From an uncultured Acidimicrobiales bacterium (lineage in GTDB: Bacteria; Actinomycetota; Acidimicrobiia; Acidimicrobiales; SZUA-35), in contig CALJSB010000024.1 of the NCBI GenBank assembly GCA_937976305.1, positions 1 to 44,150 on the forward strand: 44,150 bases of DNA, read 5' to 3'. Positions 1 to 8,953 of the stretch are shown here, in pieces. The notes under the pieces were generated by a model that saw only the letters and a program-made list of their open reading frames with translations, made no database searches and was not told where the DNA came from. The position numbers and the translations under genes are program-made. Position 1 is the first letter of the stretch, and every line of letters begins with the position of its first letter.

Positions 1-1187
1 GTTGCGTCTTCGCCGTTGGCACGGGTGTGAGTCTGCTCACCCTCGGCTGGGTGCCAGTAGGCGGCCATCACATCGACGAGTCCTTCGCCGGCAACCTCAA
101 CGGGCTCGTTCCACATGTCGGTCGCCCACTTGAGCATCGTCTTCTTGAGATCGTCGGGAGTCATCTCTGGGTGACGGGCGAGGAGCACCGCTGCGGCACC
201 AGACGTCGCAGCCGCAGCCTGTGACGATCCGCTCCCGAGGAACAGCTGGCCGTTTTGGAGCCGAGCCTGCGGGTAGAGCGAGTCAATCGTTGATCCGGGC
301 ACGCCGTAGGAGGCGATCGAACGCCCGGCGGCGACGAGATCAGGGTTGCGTTCCCCGTCGCCCTTGGCCGACCATTCGGGAACATCCTGCTGAGCTCGCC
401 AGCCGGTGTGGGAGTCGGCAGCGCCAACGGCCACAACGTAGGGGTCGATGGCGGGCGAGTCGAGGTGCTTGTATTCCTCGCCACCGTTGCCGGCGGCCAC
501 CACAACGAAAATGCCGTGCTGCCAGGCCCGCTCGACGGCCATGGACAGTTCGTCGCCGATGTGCGTCGTGACGTCGGCCTGGCCGAGTGAGAGGTTCAGA
601 ACTCGAATGTTGAGGCCGTCGCTGTTGCGATGGTCAACAACCCAGTCGATCGCAGCAACGACCTGGGGCACCGTGGTGACACCGTCGGCACCAGCAACCT
701 TGACCGAGACAATCCGAGCGGCGGACGCAACACCCTCGTGGCCGCTGCGGTCACCAGCGATGATGGCTGCCATGTGTGTGCCGTGGCCGTACGTGTCGAG
801 GTAGGCGACCTCGGGGAAGGCACCCTCGCCGGAAAGGTCAGGGCCGTGCAGCACTTTGTCGCCGGTGAGTCCCTCGACCGGCGAGACGCCGGTGTCGATC
901 ACCGCAACATCAATTCCCGCACCGTCGACACCCCACAGGTAGTTGAGCGTCTGGGTGCGGACGTCACTCAGGAAGACCGGACGATTCGATTGCGCGTCTT
1001 GGCCCAGGGTGTAGACCATGTTTGGCGTGAGCTCGCCAGGGGCCGGAGCTGACTGTCGATCGACCTCGTCAGCGAGTGGGACGGCGACCGCACCGGTGAG
1101 CACAAAGGCCAGCAAACAGCTGATCGCCCAGGTCACACCTCGTGGCAACGCCCAACTTGTTCCGTTTGTTGTGTCTCTTTCAAGCAT
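1..1187 (-). CDS. Exported subtilisin-like serine protease (S8), 3' end outside window
   Basis: Translation of the minus strand from the ATG at 1187 gives 395 residues with no stop before the window edge, so the C-terminus is missing. A hydrophobic stretch at about residues 18-38 looks like a signal peptide or membrane anchor. The peptidase S8 triad is visible: Asp98 in VIDTG, His135 in GHGTH and Ser322 in GSGSSQAAAA, with the oxyanion Asn234 in AAGNGG. The serine motif is GSS-QAAAAT rather than the common GTSMAAP, a mild divergence. The start is supported by AAAGGA about 8 nt upstream. It probably cleaves proteins at or outside the membrane; the substrate is unknown. It lies 101 bp downstream of the GGDEF-EAL gene on the same strand, and its leader carries a possible structured element (1225-1255). 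Confidence 0.9.
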   Translation of the reverse strand, partial: MLERDTTNGTSWALPRGVTWAISCLLAFVLTGAVAVPLADEVDRQSAPAPGELTPNMVYTLGQDAQSNRPVFLSDVRTQTLNYLWGVDGAGIDVAVIDTGVSPVEGLTGDKVLHGPDLSGEGAFPEVAYLDTYGHGTHMAAIIAGDRSGHEGVASAARIVSVKVAGADGVTTVPQVVAAIDWVVDHRNSDGLNIRVLNLSLGQADVTTHIGDELSMAVERAWQHGIFVVVAAGNGGEEYKHLDSPAIDPYVVAVGAADSHTGWRAQQDVPEWSAKGDGERNPDLVAAGRSIASYGVPGSTIDSLYPQARLQNGQLFLGSGSSQAAAATSGAAAVLLARHPEMTPDDLKKTMLKWATDMWNEPVEVAGEGLVDVMAAYWHPAEGEQTHTRANGEDA

Positions 1188-1224
1188 TCTTCGCAGTCCT
1201 TTGGAAGGAAAGTGCGAGATGCCG

Positions 1225-1255
1225 GTTTCGCCACTAGCTCGGTGGGTGAAAGGCG
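1225..1255 (-). promoter_or_regulatory. Possible structured leader element of the protease
   Basis: Read on the minus strand: CGCC, then TTTCACCCA and 10 more bases, then GGCG, then AAAC. The two 4-base arms can pair. A matching arrangement with swapped arm sequences occurs at 15869-15897 upstream of the sigma factor gene. I do not recognise a known riboswitch. The element is short and could be coincidence. Confidence 0.3.
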
Positions 1256-1288
1256 ACCAAATGATCAATCCCACGTCGTTGCTTCATC

Positions 1289-3913
1289 TCAGGTTCGCTC
1301 TTTCAACGGCGCCGTGGCCAGATCGCTTGAGCGCCTTCTGCGGGATTGGGTGATTTCGCCCAACGAGCCGTCGTGTTCGTCCGCCAGCTCGGCCAACAGC
1401 TTGCACAGCTCGGCCTTCGTCATCGGTTGGCCAAAGTGAAAGCCCTGGCCCAGCTCGCAGTCGATCGCACGCAGCGGACCCAGTGCGGCCGCATCTTCGA
1501 TTCCTTCGGCAACAACCGTCATGGACAATCCGTGGGCCAATGTGGTGATGGCCTGAACAAACGAATACCCAGCCTCTGAGTCCAGATCGGCGACGAACTC
1601 CCGCGCGATTTTGAGGATGTCGACTGGCAAGTTGCGGAGATAGCTGAGCGACGAGTAGCCGGTACCGAAGTCGTCCAACGCGATCTTGGGTCCCAGGGCT
1701 CGCACCTCATCCAACAACGATGAGACCGCCAACGCATCGCCGGCGAACGCCGACTCGGTGATCTCGAGTACAAGCGAAGCCCCGTCGGCCCCACTTGCTT
1801 GAAGATCCTCGCCCAGCTCAGCAACGAATGTTGGCTTGTCGAGATGGCGAGCCGAGATGTTGACCGACACCCACAGCGGCGAGATGGCTGCGTCCTGCAG
1901 CTCCCGTACGTCTTCGAGAACGGAGGCTCGCATGATCCGGTCAACGGCGATGATCAGGCCGCTTCGCTCCGCTTCTTCGAGAAACTCAGCCGGCGGGATG
2001 AGGCGGCTGCCGTCGGCCCAACGAACCAGTGCCTCGGCACCGACGATCCGCAAGTCAGAGAGTCGAACGATCGGCTGATACACCGGCTCAAAAGCCTGCT
2101 CGGCGATCGCTCGGCGCAATGAGGTATGCACGGCGAGCTGCTGAGACTTTGCCGACTCGAGATCTGGCCCGAACAGCACAACGCTTCCCTTGCCGAGTCG
2201 CTTGGCCTCGTACATGGCAAGGTCAGCCCGTTGGAGTACGTCTGCTGCTTCGGTTGCGCCGTCAAACATCGCCAGGCCAACGCTCGCACCGATGCGAGCC
2301 TCTTCCCCGTTGACAAAGTACGGCTCAGACACCCGGCGGATGATTGCCTCCGCCAGCGCCTCGGGATCCTCGTGTTCTTCGATGACGACCGCGAACTCGT
2401 CGCCACCAAGGCGGGCGGCCAGAGCACGATCGTCGAGCAGCAGCCTTACTCGTTCCGCCACCTCGATCAGAACCTGGTCGCCGACGGTGTGACCGAAACG
2501 ATCGTTCACCAGCTTGAAGTCATCCAGATCGACGTAGAGCACACTGGCCGTACGAGCTTCGTTGCCCAACAGATGACCGTCGAGCACCGCATCCAGTCGC
2601 AACCCGAACTGGCGGCGATTGGCGAGTCCGGTCAACTGATCGAATTGCGCTTGATGGGACAGTTCCGACTCGAGACGCCGCATGCGGGACAACGCTTGTT
2701 CGAGCTGATCATTTTCGAGCGCAACAGCGCTCTGCTCGACGAGCTTTTCAAAGAGACGCAGATCGTCTTCGGTGAAGGTCGCAACAGAGCCGAGGCGATC
2801 ACCAACGATGAGCAGTCCAACTGATCGGTCATCAGTCGACAGCGTGCCGGCAAGCGCATCATCGATGCCGACTTCGTCGAGGAAGCGACGAACGGTCTTC
2901 GACACCTCGTCATTAACGACCAGCTGGGATTCCTCGCAAGCAGCGAGTGCGGCGGGCAAGAAACGGGACAACTCAGGGCTCATGTCGCGCAGCGACGATG
3001 CTCCTTCCTCATAGGAGAATCTGCTGACTTCGACATCAGTGTCTGGTGGAGCCAGCAGGACCAGTTCGACCCGCGACGCTCTGAACATCGACGCCGCCTC
3101 GTCGAGCAAGTAGCCAATGGCATCGTCTTTTTCGTCGCTCTGGTGCAACGAACGTGTCGACTCGTAGAGGAATTCAACGCGTTCTCGGTGGTCCTTCTCG
3201 CTGAGGAACGCTCGGTACGCAATGAAGAGCATCACCGACGATCCCGCCAGCAGCACCACTCCCCGCCGGTCGACCGAAACGACGAGCATGCCGATCAGCG
3301 CCTGCAGCGTGTTGCCGAGCGAGACGAGCATGCCAAAGACGACCATGTTCCGAACTCGTCGAACCTCGAAGTGCCCTTCGCTCAGGCTGATGACAACACC
3401 GATACACCCGACCTCAACGAGTGCCGACAACGCCGTCGCCGGAAACAACGCAGCCCAACCCGCAGGCTCGAGCGACAGGTTGTCACCAAGGAACGCTCGG
3501 TAGATCACGACCGCAATCGCGACTCTGAGTGAGAGGTTCGCGACGTTGAAGCAGACCTTCACCAACGGTTGCCGCCGAATCAGGGCGAGGCCGATCGCGG
3601 CGCCGATCACGGTCGCCGACCAGAGTTGGCCTGGCGAGGCAAAGACCAAACCGACGACGAGGGGAACTTCGAGAAGGGAGAAACTCCCTGCCTCGCTTCG
3701 GAAGTGCAGGTTGACGACGAAGGCTTCAGCGGCGGCGAACGCAATGATGAGCGCCCACCAGGGAACTGCGAACTGGTCTGACGGAGTGGAAAGCCCATCG
3801 AGAGCGAAGATTCTGAGGCTCACCGAGGCCAGCGCGATGGCTGCAATGAAGCTGAAAATGCGCGTCGAAGTGCTCAGGCGCGAAAGAGATCTCAGGGGGT
3901 TGAGCACCGACAC
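1289..3913 (-). CDS. Membrane GAF-GGDEF-EAL cyclic-di-GMP protein
   Basis: 874 residues. The N-terminal ~235 residues form several hydrophobic helices (an integral-membrane sensor of MASE type), then a GAF-like region (~240-400), a short coiled linker, a GGDEF domain (motif GGDEF at 503-507) and an EAL domain (EAL at 627-629). The phosphodiesterase side looks intact: VNIS, EITE, DDFGTGYSS, the lysine of LKIA, AEGIE and GQGFHFG are all present. The diguanylate cyclase motif is also intact, but the residues five before it read DDRA instead of RxxD, so the allosteric product-inhibition I-site appears absent. It could make or degrade c-di-GMP, or be switched by its GAF input. The start is a GTG with AGGA about 8 nt upstream. 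Confidence 0.93.
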   Translation of the reverse strand: MSVLNPLRSLSRLSTSTRIFSFIAAIALASVSLRIFALDGLSTPSDQFAVPWWALIIAFAAAEAFVVNLHFRSEAGSFSLLEVPLVVGLVFASPGQLWSATVIGAAIGLALIRRQPLVKVCFNVANLSLRVAIAVVIYRAFLGDNLSLEPAGWAALFPATALSALVEVGCIGVVISLSEGHFEVRRVRNMVVFGMLVSLGNTLQALIGMLVVSVDRRGVVLLAGSSVMLFIAYRAFLSEKDHRERVEFLYESTRSLHQSDEKDDAIGYLLDEAASMFRASRVELVLLAPPDTDVEVSRFSYEEGASSLRDMSPELSRFLPAALAACEESQLVVNDEVSKTVRRFLDEVGIDDALAGTLSTDDRSVGLLIVGDRLGSVATFTEDDLRLFEKLVEQSAVALENDQLEQALSRMRRLESELSHQAQFDQLTGLANRRQFGLRLDAVLDGHLLGNEARTASVLYVDLDDFKLVNDRFGHTVGDQVLIEVAERVRLLLDDRALAARLGGDEFAVVIEEHEDPEALAEAIIRRVSEPYFVNGEEARIGASVGLAMFDGATEAADVLQRADLAMYEAKRLGKGSVVLFGPDLESAKSQQLAVHTSLRRAIAEQAFEPVYQPIVRLSDLRIVGAEALVRWADGSRLIPPAEFLEEAERSGLIIAVDRIMRASVLEDVRELQDAAISPLWVSVNISARHLDKPTFVAELGEDLQASGADGASLVLEITESAFAGDALAVSSLLDEVRALGPKIALDDFGTGYSSLSYLRNLPVDILKIAREFVADLDSEAGYSFVQAITTLAHGLSMTVVAEGIEDAAALGPLRAIDCELGQGFHFGQPMTKAELCKLLAELADEHDGSLGEITQSRRRRSSDLATAPLKERT

Positions 3914-4019
3914 AATGGTCCTGTCGGCCCATTGGTCTCAAAATCGAGGCTGTCGAGCCCCCAAACCCAACTCGTACGTGGTCTTGAGTTCGCTGTTCGA
4001 GGCGGGTGTGGCCCAGCTT

Positions 4020-5024
4020 CTATGCCGACAGCCTGGCCAAACGTGCGACGAGCAGCTCCATCACGGCCTCAGATTCGATCGCGGACCCGCCTCGCAAATC
4101 GAGATCGGCTTGGGCGAGCAGCCCGATTGCCCGCTTGGTTCGTTCCGGGCCGAGCTTGCGGCTGAGGTTGAGTGCCTTCTTGGCCGGGAACGTCGAACCC
4201 TTCATGCCGAGCAGGTCGGCTGCCGCTCGCTCATCGACTGCTCCGGAGCCATCCAAGGCCAGTGCCTTCTGGTAGTGCCCGTGCAAGGTCGCCATGACTT
4301 GGAGGGCGTGTCGATCGCCGCCCCGGGTCATTCGATGCATCTTCTCGAGCGCAGTCGAGATGTCGCCGCCGTCGATTGCGTCGGTGAGTTCCCACGGTGG
4401 CACATCAGATGCTTGGCCGAGAAACGGCTCGATGTCAGCTGCGGTGACGGCTGCACCTTCACCAAACGTGCTGACAACAACGCCGATGATTGCGTCAGCC
4501 CGTCCGACGTTGTCGCCGAGCTGATCGCCGATGAGTCGCTTTGCTGCTGCGTCAAAACGCACTGGCGACTCAGCCAGCTTCGATTCGAGCAACATCTTGC
4601 GGCCCTTGCCTTTCGGAGCCGCATCGACCTCGGTGGCGCCAGCGCCCTTCAACACCTCTTTCAGCGATTTGGGCACGGGCGACATCCGCTGCTGCCCCGT
4701 CCCCTTCTCCCACACCAGAATCAGGTCGGTGGTGTCGAGCGGATCGCTGAACCAATCAACCAGCGGCTTCACCTGCTCGGCCTTGGAGAAAAGACCAACA
4801 TGGCGCCCAACGACAACGCGCCGCTCGGTGAGGAAGGGCGGCGTGTGTGCGGCGTTGATGAGGGGTGTGATCTCGGCCGGGCCGTCGTCTGAGGTGTAGT
4901 GCACCTCGGTGACCTCTTCGACCATGAGCGAGCGGTCGCCGTCGCCCACAAACTCATCGAGCGCCACCTGCACCGCCTGCGAGACCAGGGTCGGATCGTC
5001 GCCCTTGATAAGCACTACTCCCAC
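4020..5024 (-). CDS. holA: DNA polymerase III delta subunit
   Basis: 334 residues, close to the family length (~340). The N-terminus (VVLIKGDDPTLVSQAV) matches actinobacterial HolA, where the ATP-binding loop is degenerate. The protein should be part of the clamp-loader complex and open the beta sliding clamp during DNA replication. The order holA next to comEC/comEA, with leuS nearby, is common in bacteria; here a small plus-strand gene separates holA from comEC. The GTG start at 5024 has a TAACGT box 7 nt upstream and no Shine-Dalgarno sequence, so the mRNA is probably leaderless. Confidence 0.9.
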   Translation of the reverse strand: MGVVLIKGDDPTLVSQAVQVALDEFVGDGDRSLMVEEVTEVHYTSDDGPAEITPLINAAHTPPFLTERRVVVGRHVGLFSKAEQVKPLVDWFSDPLDTTDLILVWEKGTGQQRMSPVPKSLKEVLKGAGATEVDAAPKGKGRKMLLESKLAESPVRFDAAAKRLIGDQLGDNVGRADAIIGVVVSTFGEGAAVTAADIEPFLGQASDVPPWELTDAIDGGDISTALEKMHRMTRGGDRHALQVMATLHGHYQKALALDGSGAVDERAAADLLGMKGSTFPAKKALNLSRKLGPERTKRAIGLLAQADLDLRGGSAIESEAVMELLVARLARLSA

Positions 5025-5031
5025 GACCCGA

Positions 5032-5037
5032 ACGTTA
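5032..5037 (-). promoter_or_regulatory. -10 box of leaderless holA promoter
   Basis: TAACGT on the minus strand, 7 nt before the GTG start of holA, with no ribosome binding site between. The same spacing and GGTAACGTTCG context occur before the thioredoxin gene at 8954-8959. Confidence 0.55.
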
Positions 5038-5118
5038 CCGCTGGTTCGCCTCTCCCGTGAGTGTCACACCCCATCGCCACGATGTGTGTTGTTCATCCCC
5101 GATCAAGAGAGGTTTCCC

Positions 5119-5598
5119 ATGGAAGGTCTACTGGTGCTCGATCACCCCGAGGAGCAACACGATCCGTCGTTCGGCACAACCGAACAGCCCATTCGCTCGT
5201 CCGAGCGCCCCGCTCCCACACTCGAGCAACTCGAGGTTGCGATCCGATCCTCGTGGGGCCCAGACACAACCGCGAATCCCGACGAATGGTCTGCCATTCA
5301 CACCTCCCGCGGGCAGTGCGATGTCACGGCGCTCGTTCTTCGCCACTATCTCGGCGGCGACTTGGTGCTTGCTCGGGTCTTCATCGACTGCGTGCAAACT
5401 GAATATCACTGGTGGAATCGGTTCGACGACGGTGACGTCGATCTCACGCGCGACCAGTTCTACCCGCACCAAGATGTGATCGAAGATCGGGTGTTTGATG
5501 CCGAGGCGATCGCCGACGCCGGCCCCATCAGGCCCGAACTCCTCGAACGTTTCGACCGCCTCCTTCGCCGTGTCACCAACCTGCTCGCTGCCCAGTAA
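5119..5598 (+). CDS. YunG-like small protein
   Basis: 159 residues from the ATG at 5119, chosen because AGAGG lies about 8 nt upstream; the open frame extends further upstream but without a binding site or family-like sequence. Residues 40-115 match the pattern of the YunG family: W46, GQCDVTALV (Cys67), a GG turn, EYHWWN (His97, Asn100) and DLTRDQF. Conserved Cys, His and Asp/Asn in this order resemble a papain/transglutaminase-like fold, so a cysteine-dependent hydrolase is conceivable; that is inference. No signal peptide or membrane segment is seen, so it should be cytoplasmic. It is a single plus-strand gene placed between holA and comEC, which often adjoin, and is convergent with comEC (21 bp between stops). 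Confidence 0.82.
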   Translation: MEGLLVLDHPEEQHDPSFGTTEQPIRSSERPAPTLEQLEVAIRSSWGPDTTANPDEWSAIHTSRGQCDVTALVLRHYLGGDLVLARVFIDCVQTEYHWWNRFDDGDVDLTRDQFYPHQDVIEDRVFDAEAIADAGPIRPELLERFDRLLRRVTNLLAAQ

Positions 5599-5619
5599 TC
5601 GCATCGCGCAGTCATCCCG

Positions 5620-7458
5620 TCACTCGGTGGTCTCAATGAGTAAGCGCTCGTCGGCCGGCGTCAACTCAATGACTGACGTCCGCGTTGTGATTGTCGCTGT
5701 TTGCAGCACCCGCCGGCCTCCCACAACTCGATGTTGCGGTGGCGCCAATACAAGGCCGAGATCAACGACCTCGCTCAGGTCGGCCACCAACCGACTCGTC
5801 GATCTGTTGCCGTACTCGATGATCACAACGTCCACCGAACGAATGCCGTGGTGAATCATTGCTTCGACAGCGGCCGTCGAGGCTGACGATTCAAGGATCA
5901 ACACCGACGGAGTTGCCGCCGAGCCGCTGATCCATGTCACCCCGCGAGCCAACGTCGCCTCAGGAGGTGGACGGGGAACCGCCGCTGCGCCGACGGCAAT
6001 CAACCCAGCAATCGTGATCGAACGCATTGTCAGGCTTTTGGTCGATGCCATTGCCATCCAACCACAAAGTCCGACGACGAGACCCAGCAGTCCGACTCGC
6101 GGGAGGGGCAGTGCGACCGCCCAGCCAGCGACGGCATCAATCCACCACACCAACGCCGTTGCCGGCAGCGACATCACCCGACTCCAGCCAGTCGGCAACA
6201 AGCCAGCCACGACCCCACCGGTAAGCCCCCAGGTCATGACGGCGCCCGCAGCCCAACCCACCAGAACATTCGCCGGGATCGAAACGAGCGAAATCGGGCC
6301 GAAGGTCGACACGAGCAACGGGGCGACAAATAGCTGTGCGGCCAAGGTGATGCCAGCGGCTTCCGCCAGCCATCTGGGGCCCGGCAATCTGGCAATTGCT
6401 GCCGGACCGGCAACGACGATGCCAGCTGAGGCAAGCACAGACAGCTGAAACCCGATCGACCACACCAAGAACGGATCAATGATCAACAGCACCGTGACGG
6501 TGAGGGCGAGGGTTCGCACTCCCAGAGACTGACGTCCCATCAGGACTGAACCAGCTGCGATACCGGCCGACACGGTTGCCCGGACGACCGACGGCTCAAG
6601 CCTGGTCGCGACCGCAAACACGAGCAGCAGACCAATGGTGATCACCAGCCGATTGGCTCGGCCGGCGCGCCGAGTGAGCGGGGCAGCAACGGCCAGTACA
6701 AAGGCGACGTTCTGGCCCGATACGGCCAACAGGTGTGAGAGGCCGGACGACCGAAACTCAGCCTGCTGAGCCAGTGACTGTTCGCGATCGTCACCGATGA
6801 CCAAGCCGACGTACAGCGATCGAAGACCAACCGGTACGCCGCTTGCGCCCCGCTCGACCAGACCCCGCAGCAACTCCGATGGCTGCTGCCAGGTGGGCGA
6901 TGTCGCAACCTGGTCCGCGATTTCGACGCTCAGTTGACCTCGCAGATGACGCGACCGGGTCCAGCCGTTCTGATCGATCGGCTTGAGTCGGCCAACGATG
7001 TGAAACGACTCCCCAGCGTGCGCATTCGCTATCTCAGAGCCAAGGCTCCAGTTGAACGAAAGACGCACACGGGCGCCCTCATCTGCCCCGTCTAGCAATC
7101 GCCCCTCACCGACGAACCCGAATCGAGACTCCTCGGGATCGGTGAGCAGCCTCACGGCACCGTCCCATGTTTGTGGATCAAGATCGGTGTGCGCGGCCTC
7201 GACCATCGCTCCTCTTGCGCTCGCGAGCGCCACCACTGCCACAATGACCAAGCCCGGCCGCCCCAACGCCAGGGCCACAACAACAGCGACGAGAACAGGA
7301 CCAATGGCAAGTGGAGTCGGCCAGCGACAAGCACACGCGACGCCGGCAGCCATCACCACGACGTCGAACTCCGACAACGACCGCACCTGGGATCGCAACT
7401 GGGATCGCGACTGGGGCTGAGACTTGGGATGAGGCTCGGGCCCAGCACCGACGATCAT
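5620..7458 (-). CDS. comEC: ComEC/Rec2 DNA-uptake channel, lacking a normal C-terminal beta-lactamase domain
   Basis: 612 residues. After a hydrophilic Ser/Gln/Arg-rich N-terminus there are membrane helices, an OB-like soluble domain (~95-190) and the polytopic Competence domain (~210-500), with the family motif SHLLAVSGQNVAFV at about 230-245. ComEC forms the inner-membrane channel that imports single-stranded DNA. Full-length members are usually 700-800 residues and end in a metallo-beta-lactamase domain. Here only ~110 residues follow the membrane part and no HxHxDH motif is visible. The ATG overlaps the comEA stop by 4 nt (ATGA), so the two genes are translationally coupled. Codons 12-28 contain a 12-nt tandem repeat encoding a Ser/Arg/Gln-rich stretch. 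Confidence 0.9.
   Translation of the reverse strand: MIVGAGPEPHPKSQPQSRSQLRSQVRSLSEFDVVVMAAGVACACRWPTPLAIGPVLVAVVVALALGRPGLVIVAVVALASARGAMVEAAHTDLDPQTWDGAVRLLTDPEESRFGFVGEGRLLDGADEGARVRLSFNWSLGSEIANAHAGESFHIVGRLKPIDQNGWTRSRHLRGQLSVEIADQVATSPTWQQPSELLRGLVERGASGVPVGLRSLYVGLVIGDDREQSLAQQAEFRSSGLSHLLAVSGQNVAFVLAVAAPLTRRAGRANRLVITIGLLLVFAVATRLEPSVVRATVSAGIAAGSVLMGRQSLGVRTLALTVTVLLIIDPFLVWSIGFQLSVLASAGIVVAGPAAIARLPGPRWLAEAAGITLAAQLFVAPLLVSTFGPISLVSIPANVLVGWAAGAVMTWGLTGGVVAGLLPTGWSRVMSLPATALVWWIDAVAGWAVALPLPRVGLLGLVVGLCGWMAMASTKSLTMRSITIAGLIAVGAAAVPRPPPEATLARGVTWISGSAATPSVLILESSASTAAVEAMIHHGIRSVDVVIIEYGNRSTSRLVADLSEVVDLGLVLAPPQHRVVGGRRVLQTATITTRTSVIELTPADERLLIETTE
7387..7410. repeat. 12-nt tandem repeat in the 5' end of comEC
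   Basis: CTGGGATCGC(A/G)A occurs twice in tandem on the plus strand, followed by degenerate CTGGG units. It encodes part of the polar, Arg/Ser/Gln-rich N-terminal tail of ComEC, a place where slippage would be tolerated. Confidence 0.6.
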
Positions 7459-8174
7459 CCGACAACCGCCTCTTCGCCGAATCCGGCCAGCTTGGCGGGG
7501 CCGATACCGGGCACGTCGAGTAGGTCGTCGAGGGTGAGGAACGGGCCGTTGCTTTCCCGGTAGTCGATGATCGCAGCGCTGGTCGATGGCCCGACACCCG
7601 GCAGACCTTCCAGTTCTCGGGCTGACGCAGTGTTGAGGTTGATTGGCCCAGTGGTCGTCGATCCGTTGGGCTCGGTGACAAGGGCCGGCACGGGCGGATC
7701 ACCAACCGCAGGCACCCGAATTTGGCTGCCATCCGCCAGCGGCGCAGCGAGGTTGAGTGCGTGAAGATCGGCTTGCAGCGTCGGGCCGCCCGCGGCCTCG
7801 ATTGCATCCTCGATTCGATGCTCCCCGGCAAGCACGTACACACCCGGATCCGCCACTTCACCAACCACGTGAACAACAAGGATGACGTCTGCGACTGCGC
7901 GGGGAGCCGTCGTGACCGACAGGCTGACCTGGGGAATGAGGTCTTCGATCGGACCCTGAGTGGGCCGCAGCCACGGGCGCCACGCCAACAGCCCGCACAC
8001 AAGAGCGACGGCAAGCCCGCTTGCGACAAACCACCGCCGATGACGAAGCTCATCGAGGGCGACAAGCGCATCGTCGACTCGATCAGCGAGCGTTGGCGTT
8101 CGCCGTTCGAGGTTCGCATCGCTGACCGACGGAAGGGAACGATCCGAATCTGACTCTGGCCCGCGTGTATCCAC
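7455..8174 (-). CDS. comEA: ComEA-type DNA-binding competence protein
   Basis: 239 residues with a single membrane helix (~47-65), an SLBB domain (~98-155, VHVVGEVADPGVYVL) and a C-terminal double helix-hairpin-helix (~177-235) with LPGVGPSTS and VPGIGPAKL. This is the usual Gram-positive ComEA layout: anchored in the membrane, binding incoming double-stranded DNA outside and passing it to ComEC. The HhH region starts with the typical INLNTAS. The GTG start at 8174 is preceded by GGAGG. It is followed by comEC with a 4-nt overlap and preceded by the thioredoxin gene 70 bp away. Confidence 0.92.
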   Translation of the reverse strand: MDTRGPESDSDRSLPSVSDANLERRTPTLADRVDDALVALDELRHRRWFVASGLAVALVCGLLAWRPWLRPTQGPIEDLIPQVSLSVTTAPRAVADVILVVHVVGEVADPGVYVLAGEHRIEDAIEAAGGPTLQADLHALNLAAPLADGSQIRVPAVGDPPVPALVTEPNGSTTTGPINLNTASARELEGLPGVGPSTSAAIIDYRESNGPFLTLDDLLDVPGIGPAKLAGFGEEAVVG

Positions 8175-8244
8175 GAGGACTCCCTCCGAAACGGGAGGCG
8201 ACTCTGAGGGGAAGTTCGTCAGGCGGCCGAGACCGCAATGCGCT

Positions 8245-8946
8245 CTAGAAGAGCTGGTTGGTCAGCTTCTTGCGCCACGTTCCGGTGGCAGGATGTTCGG
8301 CTCCGAGCACCTCGAGCAGATCGACGAACTCTTGCCGAGCCTCTTCGTCGTCTTTCACCGAAGGCAGGAGCTCGGCGAGCCGAACCTCGACCTCGGAGCC
8401 CTCGTTGGCGCCGGTGCGAGCGAGCGCTGCGATCTGGCGGGTCTCTTCCGTCTCAGGGATACGAGCCAAGAGTTCGAGGGCGGCATCAGTCCGGCCCGAA
8501 TCGACGTAGATCTTGGCCAGCATGGGCACGGCGACGGCATGCCCAGGGTCGACCTGGAGAATCTCGCTGAGTGACGCTTCATCGCCCTTGGCGATCAGCG
8601 TCTCGATGATCGACTCGTTGTCGGTCGGAAGCAATCGCTGCACGAATGCACGCACCTCGTCTTCGCCCTGAGCTCCCATGAAGCCATCGACGACCTGGCC
8701 GTCTTTCAGCGCATAGACCGCAGGAATGGACTGCACTCGAAACGCAGCAGACGTTTGTGGGTTCGCTTCGACGTCGACCTTTGCCAGAAGGACCTTGCCG
8801 TCGGTCTCGTCGCAGACCTTCTCGATGATCGGCCCGAGTGTCTTGCAGGGCCCACACCAATCCGCCCACAGGTCAACGACCACGGGACGCTTCTTGGACT
8901 CTTCGATGACGGCCGTTTCAAATGTTTCGTCGGTGACATCAACCAC
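8245..8946 (-). CDS. Thioredoxin-TPR protein (CnoX/YbbN-like)
   Basis: 233 residues: a thioredoxin domain (1-110) with an intact WCGPC motif (30-34) and the cis-proline of SIPAVY, followed by ~120 residues of helical repeats rich in Ala/Leu, as in tetratricopeptide-extended thioredoxins such as YbbN/CnoX. In characterised members this arrangement couples redox activity to holdase chaperone function and transfer to GroEL or DnaK. Here Cys-Gly-Pro-Cys is complete, so oxidoreductase activity is likely. No signal peptide, so cytoplasmic. The GTG start has a TAACGT box 7 nt upstream and no Shine-Dalgarno, suggesting a leaderless transcript. Confidence 0.9.
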   Translation of the reverse strand: MVDVTDETFETAVIEESKKRPVVVDLWADWCGPCKTLGPIIEKVCDETDGKVLLAKVDVEANPQTSAAFRVQSIPAVYALKDGQVVDGFMGAQGEDEVRAFVQRLLPTDNESIIETLIAKGDEASLSEILQVDPGHAVAVPMLAKIYVDSGRTDAALELLARIPETEETRQIAALARTGANEGSEVEVRLAELLPSVKDDEEARQEFVDLLEVLGAEHPATGTWRKKLTNQLF

Positions 8947-8953
8947 GAAACGA

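Noticed and set aside
1188..1288. c-di-GMP or c-di-AMP riboswitch in the protease leader
   Set aside because: The conserved GEMM or ydaO sequence blocks are not present; only short stems and a GGGTGAAA-like string on the opposite strand.
3546..4892. 448-codon plus-strand frame over holA and the GGDEF-EAL gene
   Set aside because: Antisense to two clear genes, no recognisable domains.
5599..5640. Frameshift hiding a beta-lactamase domain of ComEC
   Set aside because: The comEC stop is followed within 21 bp by the end of the convergent YunG-like gene; no room or frame carries HxHxDH.
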